NCBI GenBank assembly: GCA_022414725.1
Contig: CM039463.1
Coordinates: forward strand, 53,184,016-53,248,015
Direction of reading: 5' to 3'
Source: Microglena sp. YARC
Taxonomy: Eukaryota; Chlorophyta; Chlorophyceae; Chlamydomonadales; Chlamydomonadaceae
DNA: 64,000 bases
Each line of letters begins with the position of its first letter. Within the stretch, counting starts at the first letter, position 1. The notes below the pieces were generated by a model. The model saw nothing but the letters and a program-made list of their open reading frames with translations. It made no database searches and had not been told where the DNA came from. This document shows positions 62,801 to 64,000 of the stretch, piece by piece. The position numbers and the translations under genes are program-made.

Positions 62801-64000
62801 CAACCCAACCCAACCCAACCCTACCCAACCCAACCCAACCCAACCCAACCCAACCCAACCCAACCCAACCCAACCCAACCCAAACCCAACCCAACCCAAC
62901 CCAACCCAACCTACCCCAACCCAACCCAACCCAACCCAAACCCAACCCAACCCAACCCAACCCAACCCAACCCAACCCAACCCAACCCAACCCAAACCCA
63001 ACCTACCCCAACCCAACCCAACCCCAACCCAACCCAACCCAACCCAACCCAAACCAAACCAAACCAAACCAACCCAACCCTGCTGTAGCTCTCGTGCATG
63101 GGAGGTTGCGAGCGCAAGCCATGTGTGATGAATGCACACAACAGGAAACCACCCACCCTACCCACACCCACCCAGCATCTTGGCTATGTTTTCTCACCCC
63201 AAATCCCCCCACCACCACTCACACACACACACTCACTCACTCACACACACACACAAACAACCCTGCTGCAGCTCTCGTGTATGGGAGGATGCGAGTGCAA
63301 GCCTCGCGTGATGAATGCACACAACAGGGATGACAACACGTCACAGTTGCATCTCTTCAAGCTCTTTGCAACTCAGAGTGCTGAGTGCCTCATCAATATT
63401 ACTGGTAGGTGCGTGTGTGTGTGTGTGTGTGGTGTGTGGGGGGGTCGTAATTGCACCTCTTCAAGCTCTTTGCAACTCAGAGTGCTGAGCGCCTCATCAA
63501 TATTACTGGTAGGTGCGTGTGTGTGTGTGTGGTGGTGGTGGTGGTGGTGGTGGGGGGGTCGTAGTTGCACCTCTTCAAGCTCTTTGCAACTCAGAGTGCT
63601 GAGTGCCTTATCAACATTACGGGTAGGTGTGTGTGGGTGGGTGTGAATGTGTGTTTGCTTGTGGTGGTGGTGGTGGTGGTGGGGGGGGGGTCGTAGTTGC
63701 ATCTCTTCAAGCTCTTTGCCACTCAAGAGTGCTGAATGCCTCATCAACACTACGGGTAGGTGTGGGTGGGCGTAGGTGTGGGTGGGTGGATGCGTGTTTT
63801 GTGTGTGTGTTTGTGTGTGTGTGTGGGGGGGTGGGGGGGTGGGGGGCAGTAAAATTTCTTCAAGCTCTTTGCAACTCAGAGTGCTAAATGCCTCATCAAC
63901 ATTACGGGTAGGTGTGTGTGGGCGTAGGTGTGTTTCAGGGTGGGTGTTTGTGGCTGGGTGGGTGGGTGGGTGTGTTCTTGTGGGTGTTAGTGGGTGTGGG
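39552..64000 (+). CDS. Gene 2: secreted SGNH/GDSL-type hydrolase, 10 exons visible, 3' end outside window
   Basis: Exons: 39552-39635, 41405-41558, 45077-45195, 46444-46686, 47798-47905, 50471-50592, 54085-54262, 58170-58247, 60437-60571, 63272-63404, with all phases consistent. About 451 aa are visible. Signal peptide 1-24; nucleophile block G-G-S-I-T with Ser91; S-V-N-D with Asn157; D-R-V-H-P-D-G with Asp266/His269; C-terminal C-M-G-G-C-E-C domain. Introns lie at equivalent sites to gene 1, except that gene 1 exons 4 and 5 are one exon here. Two further exons are expected beyond the window by comparison with gene 1. As with gene 1, the substrate is unknown; the family includes esterases and carbohydrate deacetylases. 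The two genes arose by tandem duplication and have diverged substantially in protein sequence. Confidence 0.85.
39636..40290. repeat. CACACCA-rich tract
   Basis: A/C-rich low-complexity intron (ACACCACACACCA, CA run at about 39917-39965). Long Cys-Val-Trp frames on the minus strand are translations of it. Confidence 0.9.
40291..41404 (+). repeat. Seven truncated 5' copies of gene 2 exon 2
   Basis: Copies beginning at the exon 2 start (GCTCAAGCTCGCTCTCTAAA and variants) at about 40307, 40457, 40577, 40757, 40917, 41082 and 41243, most after TCATCAG, TTCTCAG or similar. Two alternating types are visible: longer ones reaching GAGAGAGACCGCGC.AATGGA and shorter ones ending GGGGCTGTACACCACACAAT. 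Alternation suggests duplication of a two-unit block. Confidence 0.88.
41405..41558 (+). CDS. Gene 2 exon 2: N-terminal region
   Basis: 51 codons plus one base, acceptor ATTTCTCAG, donor GTGGGC, phase 1 out. Encodes A-Q-A-R-S-L-K-V-N-V-P-S-Y-T-R-G-K-G, then V-L-S-E-R-D-R-A-N-G-V and S-Y-Y-G-S-A-E-R-L-R-I-A-I-D-K-M-K-K. The last 60 bp are nearly identical in DNA to gene 1 exon 2, more so than the rest, hinting at gene conversion. Confidence 0.87.
41559..42110. repeat. 3' copy of exon 2 and CA-rich tracts
   Basis: A degenerate exon 2 end at about 41687-41740 (Y-Y-V-S-A-E-R-L-R-I-A-V type), then CACACCA and CA arrays to 42105. Confidence 0.85.
42110..42912. repeat. ~49-bp minisatellite
   Basis: About 15 units of TGTGATTGGATATGTACATG, CGATGTGTGTACCTATGTGT, ACACACCTA, with occasional shorter units containing GATGTGTGAGCC. 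A palindromic TGTGTACACA lies in each unit. Confidence 0.92.
42913..45076 (+). repeat. Array of about 15 truncated 5' copies of gene 2 exon 3 (nucleophile exon)
   Basis: Copies after GCTGCAG or TTGCAG starting near 42920, 43020, 43146, 43320, 43469, 43613, 43760, 43908, 44056, 44200, 44344, 44489, 44636, 44781 and 44932. From 43320 on the period is about 145-150 bp and units are almost identical: acceptor, G-E-P-V-R-I-S-T-V-G-G-S-I-T-A-G-Q-G-A-S-D-G, then GTTTAATATATTATTTTCCC and C-rich tract. Several have one G less in GTTGGGGGAAGC and are frameshifted. All stop at the same point, before S-W-P-Q-Y-V-F. Confidence 0.95.
45077..45195 (+). CDS. Gene 2 exon 3: SGNH block I with nucleophile Ser
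   Basis: 119 bp, phase 1 in, phase 0 out, acceptor ATTGCTGCAG, donor GTGAGT. Encodes G-E-P-V-R-I-S-T-V-G-G-S-I-T-A-G-Q-G, then S-W-P-Q-Y-V-F-N-W-A-S-D-H-Y-G-E-N. Ser91 is the predicted nucleophile. It is the last and only full-length copy of its array. Confidence 0.93.
45196..45440 (+). repeat. Two truncated 3' copies of exon 3
   Basis: CTGGCCGCAG.GTGTTTTCAATTGGGCATCTG copies at about 45270-45318 (with a GTGAGTG donor) and 45388-45432. The spacer GTTAGTTCAGACCACCGTGC is also repeated. Confidence 0.85.
45441..46443 (+). repeat. Truncated 5' copies of gene 2 exon 4
   Basis: Copies after AACCCAG (GTCACTGGCGTGAACGGTGC and variants, V-T-G-V-N-G-A-V-A-G-T-I-S-S-Y-M) at about 45480, 45590, 45713, 45903, 46029, 46154 and 46267. 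Some run on to C-H-N-M-H-V-P; others go into C homopolymers. Intron parts contain CCCTAAACCCTAAACCC telomere-like motifs. Confidence 0.88.
46444..46686 (+). CDS. Gene 2 exon 4: S-V-N-D block, no internal intron
   Basis: 243 bp, 81 codons, phase 0 both sides, acceptor AACCCAG, donor GTGGGT. Encodes V-T-G-V-N-G-A-V-A-G-T-I-S-S-Y-M, then D-I-I-F-V-E-Y-S-V-N-D-V-T-P, R-A-F-E-R-L-L-R-K-L-L and R-P-A-V-V-L-M-H-S-Y-I-W-G-Q. Covers gene 1 exons 4 and 5 in one piece. Confidence 0.93.
46687..47440 (+). repeat. Truncated 3' copies of gene 2 exon 4
   Basis: Copies with donor GTGGGTG at about 46777-46860, 46897-47050 (reaching back to I-E-Y-S-V-N-D but with an in-frame TGA), 47244-47293 and 47380-47432. 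They are separated by a ~20-bp repeat of GCTATTTCAAGCCTATAT type. Confidence 0.88.
47441..47797 (+). repeat. AACCCC minisatellite with 5' copies of exon 5
   Basis: C homopolymer at 47453-47477, CA run, then CCCCAA hexamers at 47546-47660. Truncated exon 5 starts (ACACAGC.TGTTCTCTTTGT, then C-rich) lie at about 47501 and 47697. Confidence 0.8.
47798..47905 (+). CDS. Gene 2 exon 5
   Basis: 108 bp, phase 0 both sides, acceptor CGCACACAG, donor GTGAGT. Encodes P-V-P-F-V-G-S-Y-W-S-N-A-E-H-E-L-S-K-F, then G-L-Y-Y-G-L-P-S-L-S-V-K-A-A-V-Y-H. Confidence 0.9.
47906..48956 (+). repeat. 3' copies of exon 5 with a CTCTGATCTCCTCATATCA minisatellite
   Basis: Truncated exon ends with GTGAGTCTACTCT donors at about 48277-48368 and 48838-48922, and an incomplete one at 48706-48745. 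G-rich GGGTGGGGTG patch at 48088-48180. Minisatellite of 19-bp units at about 48405-48590. Confidence 0.87.
48957..49163 (+). repeat. Dispersed ~200-bp element, family A, copy 4
   Basis: GGCAGAGCTCCCCACTCTGG at the left, CCGTCCGACCATCCAACCAT, GACACGTCAGCCAACGGCCT, and AATTTTTAGCGTCGCCTGCA at the right. Inserted in CATGTCATGTCAT repeat sequence, which blurs any target duplication. Confidence 0.82.
49240..50470 (+). repeat. Truncated 5' copies of gene 2 exon 6, six units
   Basis: Units of about 170-190 bp with GCAGCACATGGTCGCAGGGG, GCAGGCTTCCAAGTAAACAA, CAGTCGCAA.AGTGATCCAG and ATGGACTTGGCGG, then CTTTTTTTCTTTTTTAATCC and CACCCACCCACC. Exon starts near 49435, 49625, 49805, 49980, 50150 and 50315. 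They reach the D-G-L-G-G codons but not F-Y-Y-D-R-V-H. Confidence 0.92.
50471..50592 (+). CDS. Gene 2 exon 6: catalytic D-x-x-H block
   Basis: 122 bp, phase 0 in, phase 2 out, acceptor CCCATGCAG. Encodes H-M-V-A-G-E-A-G-F-Q-V-N-N-S-R-N-S, then G-L-G-G-V-S-F-Y-Y-D-R-V-H-P-D-G-T-T-G-A. The donor is the second GT (AAG|GTGTGA), because the earlier one would put a stop into exon 7. Asp266 and His269 are predicted catalytic residues. Confidence 0.9.
50593..51020 (+). repeat. 3' copy of exon 6 and GGGTT array
   Basis: A truncated exon end with donor (ATCCATCCAGATGGAACAAC, AGGTGCAAGGTGTGAAA) at about 50766-50815, then GGGTT/GGGGT repeats to 51020. A shorter GGGTGGGG tract follows the true donor at 50608-50660. 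Confidence 0.87.
51028..51621. mobile_element. Composite hAT-like element related to the 57-kb MITE
   Basis: Ends GGGTAGTACTACAGAGCGCG on the left and TGTAGTACCCTG on the right, partly inverted. The right part shares TTTTTTGCACTACAAAGC and GCGCTTTAAGCGCTG with the element at 57074-57268. A CCCCACTGCGCGTTTCCCGC block is duplicated inside. Target duplication not clear. The left half carries an unrelated coding-like insert (51082-51321). Confidence 0.55.
51082..51321 (+). pseudogene. Possible LINE-type ORF fragment
   Basis: Open frame of about 80 codons ending in TAA at about 51319-51321, with L-L-G-S-Y-G-T-I-F, then L-G-I-H-P-S-I-F-A-R-L-L-N-S-L-H-L-H and Y-A-H-R-I-T-C-H-R-R-A-L-E. The texture recalls C-terminal ends of algal LINE proteins (H-x-I-x-x-x-R-R-A-L-E), from memory of the family and not verified. 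No reverse transcriptase motif is present in the window. Confidence 0.3.
51622..54084 (+). repeat. About twelve truncated or degenerate copies of gene 2 exon 7
   Basis: Copies with GACAGGATGACTGCCGAACT or variants, CTCATTCGATTGGC, GACATCGGGTTGCAG and GAGGAGGACAAACACTGGGC, starting near 51680, 51870, 52068, 52350, 52578, 52733, 53016, 53190, 53320, 53545, 53778 and 53931. Two ~330-bp blocks (52060-52490 and 52725-53160) are near-duplicates of each other. CAAATCAAATCAAAT and TTCATTCATTC tracts separate copies. Most copies that read R-M-T-A-E-L-A-M-Q-L-I stop before P-M-I-P-D-N-Y-E. Confidence 0.9.
54085..54262 (+). CDS. Gene 2 exon 7, followed by a GC donor
   Basis: 178 bp, phase 2 in, phase 0 out, acceptor CCCTTGACAG. 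Encodes (R)-M-T-A-E-L-A-M-Q-L-I-R-L-A-D-R-D-I-G, then S-E-E-D-K-H-W, K-P-M-I-P-D-N-Y-E-S-G-D-Q and C-F-I-G-E-D-F-T-Q-K. The intron begins GCAAGT rather than GTAAGT; the paralogous site in gene 1 uses GTAATT. Confidence 0.9.
54263..55395 (+). repeat. Truncated 3' copies of gene 2 exon 7 with GC donors
   Basis: Copies of GAGGACTTCACACAGAAG followed by GCAAGT at about 54356-54380, 54425-54522, 54565-54667, 54715-54810, 54956-54985, 55017-55045 and 55093-55190. Several reach back to the A-A-P-L-P-K-P-M-I-P-D-N codons, preceded by CATGCAG or GTGCAG. All intact donors here are GC. Confidence 0.9.
55820..56720. mobile_element. hAT-like MITE, 901 bp, with perfect 8-bp target duplication
   Basis: Termini TAGGGTTGGGCCGCC and CTTCCCAACCCTA, inverted over the outer 10 bp, with subterminal CATACGTTTATA/TATAAACGTATG repeats in both orientations. 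Flanked by GTATTGAT at 55812-55819 and again at 56721-56728. No transposase ORF. The 8-bp duplication and terminal motif fit hAT superfamily non-autonomous elements. Confidence 0.9.
57074..57268. mobile_element. hAT-like MITE, 195 bp, with perfect 8-bp target duplication
   Basis: Starts CAGGGTAATTCAAAGCGCGC and ends TTTGAAGTAACCTG, inverted with a few mismatches. Flanked on both sides by CAACAAGG (57066-57073 and 57269-57276). The interior is rich in GCGCTTT/AAAGCGC palindromes. Same family as the element at 51028-51621. No ORF. Confidence 0.9.
58170..58247 (+). CDS. Gene 2 exon 8
   Basis: 78 bp, phase 0 both sides, acceptor CTGCCGCAG, donor GTGAGT. Encodes V-V-N-K-T-G-W-D-W-I-N-E-S-K-T-K-I-P-K-W-G-F-V-S-T-T; equal in length to gene 1 exon 9. 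The last copy of its field and the only one with P-K-W-G-F. Confidence 0.92.
58248..58495 (+). repeat. Short 3' copies of exon 8
   Basis: ATTATATTATTTGT repeats, then degenerate exon-end copies near 58354-58392 (GGCTTTGTCTGCACTAAG with GTGAGTGTC) and 58430-58470 (AGCTTTGTTAGCACGACAG). Confidence 0.75.
58496..59440. repeat. 30-bp satellite, about 31 units
   Basis: Near-identical 30-bp units TTTATAAACATGCAGTTTTC + AATTATGCTG, with C/T variation in AATTATG/AATCATG. Because 30 is a multiple of three and the unit has no stop in some frames, it leaves >330-codon open frames on both strands; neither is a gene. Each unit holds an ATGCAG/CTGCAT-type core. Confidence 0.97.
59690..60436. repeat. CAC/ATC trinucleotide arrays with two 5' copies of gene 2 exon 9
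   Basis: CCACCA and ATCATC tracts. Truncated exon starts (CTCCAGCCAGACAGCACTCT, TTGAGTCTTGACACGAGGTC) at about 60030-60078 and (ACCAGCCAAACAGCACCCTC) 60198-60247. Period about 170-235 bp. Confidence 0.9.
60437..60571 (+). CDS. Gene 2 exon 9
   Basis: 135 bp, phase 0 both sides, acceptor CCCTCCAG, donor GTGAGA. Encodes P-N-S-T-L-M-L-S-L-D-T-R-S-E-V, then S-A-M-E-E-K-V-L-I-E-L-A-Y-L-K-S-Y-Q-N-M-G-K-A-K. Confidence 0.9.
60881..61085 (+). repeat. Dispersed ~200-bp element, family A, copy 5
   Basis: TTTGGAAGAGCCCCCTCTTC, AAGGGGGCGGGAGCCCCCAT at the left; AATTTTCCGCGTCGCTTGCG and ACGCTGC at the right. Closest to copy 3 (29625). Confidence 0.87.
61678..61790 (+). repeat. Family B head, single copy
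   Basis: AACGCCTGATGGGGCGTGGT, TAAGGGAGCCCGTCGTACGC, then CTACCTCAACTGGACAAGCT. It matches the unit heads at 11930 and 13791-14150. It directly abuts the tRNA-like sequence. Confidence 0.7.
61791..61867 (-). tRNA. Degenerate tRNA-like sequence (probable pseudo-tRNA or tRNA-derived element)
   Basis: On the minus strand: a perfect T arm GGGGG-TTCGACT-CCCCC (B box GGTTCGACTCC), a perfect D arm GGTC-TAGTGGTA-GACC (A box), and ends GCGATTT and CGGTCGC that pair at six of seven positions with G-U. The anticodon stem does not pair and acceptor spacing is irregular, so no anticodon can be assigned safely. Either a decayed tRNA gene or the promoter part of a SINE. Confidence 0.5.
62618..63080. repeat. 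CCCAA pentamer array
   Basis: About 460 bp of nearly pure AACCC units with rare CCCC and CT variants, ending in AACCAAACC. It is the reverse complement of the GGGTT array at 553-700. Both strands stay open in several frames; none is a gene. Confidence 0.95.
63081..63271 (+). repeat. Truncated 5' copy of gene 2 exon 10
   Basis: CTCTCGTGCATGGGAGGTTG, CGAGCGCAAGCCATGTGTGA and ATGCACACAACAGG at 63089-63147 (preceded by GCTGTAG), then CACCCA and CA-rich intron. Confidence 0.85.
63272..63404 (+). CDS. Gene 2 exon 10: cysteine-containing C-terminal domain
   Basis: 133 bp, phase 0 in, phase 1 out, acceptor CTGCTGCAG, donor GTAGGT. Encodes L-S-C-M-G-G-C-E-C-K-P-R-V-M-N-A-H-N-R, then S-Q-L-H-L-F-K-L-F-A-T and A-E-C-L-I-N-I-T. 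C-x3-C-x-C is shared with gene 1 exon 11. Confidence 0.9.
63405..64000 (+). repeat. Truncated 3' copies of gene 2 exon 10
   Basis: Copies of TTGCACCTCTTCAAGCTCTT, TGCAACTCAGAGTGCTGAG, GCCTCATCAATATTACTG with GTAGGTG donors at about 63449-63515, 63565-63629, 63695-63758 and 63856-63912. GTGTGT and GTGGTG tracts separate them. Period about 115-155 bp. The window ends in GTGGGTGG sequence before the next exon. Confidence 0.93.

Noticed and set aside
62499..63333. ORFs rich in Pro-Thr-Gln-Pro-Asn or Gly-Trp-Val-Gly-Leu
   Set aside because: Translations of the CCCAA/GGGTT pentamer array; all frames give the same periodic pattern.

Overview
This is a eukaryotic nuclear window, most consistent with a green alga (Chlorophyta), although the species cannot be named from the sequence. 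The evidence is spliceosomal GT-AG introns (plus one apparent GC-AG intron), plant-type TTTAGGG motifs, hAT-type miniature transposons with 8-bp target duplications, and a very high load of microsatellites and minisatellites. There is no bacterial or organellar gene organisation. Only about 3 kb of the 64 kb looks protein-coding.

The window holds two tandem, same-strand paralogous genes for secreted SGNH/GDSL-type hydrolases, both cut into small exons by enormous introns. Gene 1 is complete: 13 exons, start codon at 3080, stop at 35786-35788, about 505 aa. Gene 2 starts at 39552 and runs off the right edge; ten exons are visible, to 63404, about 451 aa, and the last two exons expected from gene 1 lie beyond the window. 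I built the exon models by hand from splice sites, phase continuity and paralog-to-paralog alignment. Both proteins have a signal peptide, an N-terminal G-S-A-E-R-L-R region, the SGNH nucleophile block G-G-S-I-T, the oxyanion block S-V-N-D, the D-x-x-H-P-D-G catalytic block, and a C-terminal cysteine-containing domain (C-x3-C-x-C) that I do not recognise.

The striking property is how the introns are built. Almost every exon is the centre of its own tandem-duplication field. Upstream lie truncated copies carrying the splice acceptor and the 5' part of the exon. Downstream lie truncated copies carrying the 3' part and the splice donor. Only the copy between the last acceptor and the first donor is a complete open exon. 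Some fields have become true satellites: about 60 copies of the exon 8 end in gene 1 (21.2-28.2 kb), about 15 copies of the nucleophile exon in gene 2 (42.9-45.1 kb), about 15 copies of the S-V-N-D exon start in gene 1 (14.6-16.3 kb), and a satellite seeded by the stop codon of gene 1 (35.8-36.5 kb).

Layout: 1-3079, repeats and a dispersed ~200-bp element upstream of gene 1; 3080-35788, gene 1; 35789-39551, intergenic repeats with one small unrecognised ORF; 39552-64000, gene 2. Mobile elements inside the introns include three hAT-like MITEs (7894-8239, 55820-56720, 57074-57268), a related composite element (51028-51621) holding a possible LINE fragment, and five copies of the ~200-bp element. 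A degenerate tRNA-like sequence lies at 61791-61867 and a large spacer-less palindrome is centred at 11299/11300. From about 17.4 to 28.2 kb the sequence is full of single-base indels, which looks like unpolished long-read assembly; gene 1 exon 8 is frameshifted there.
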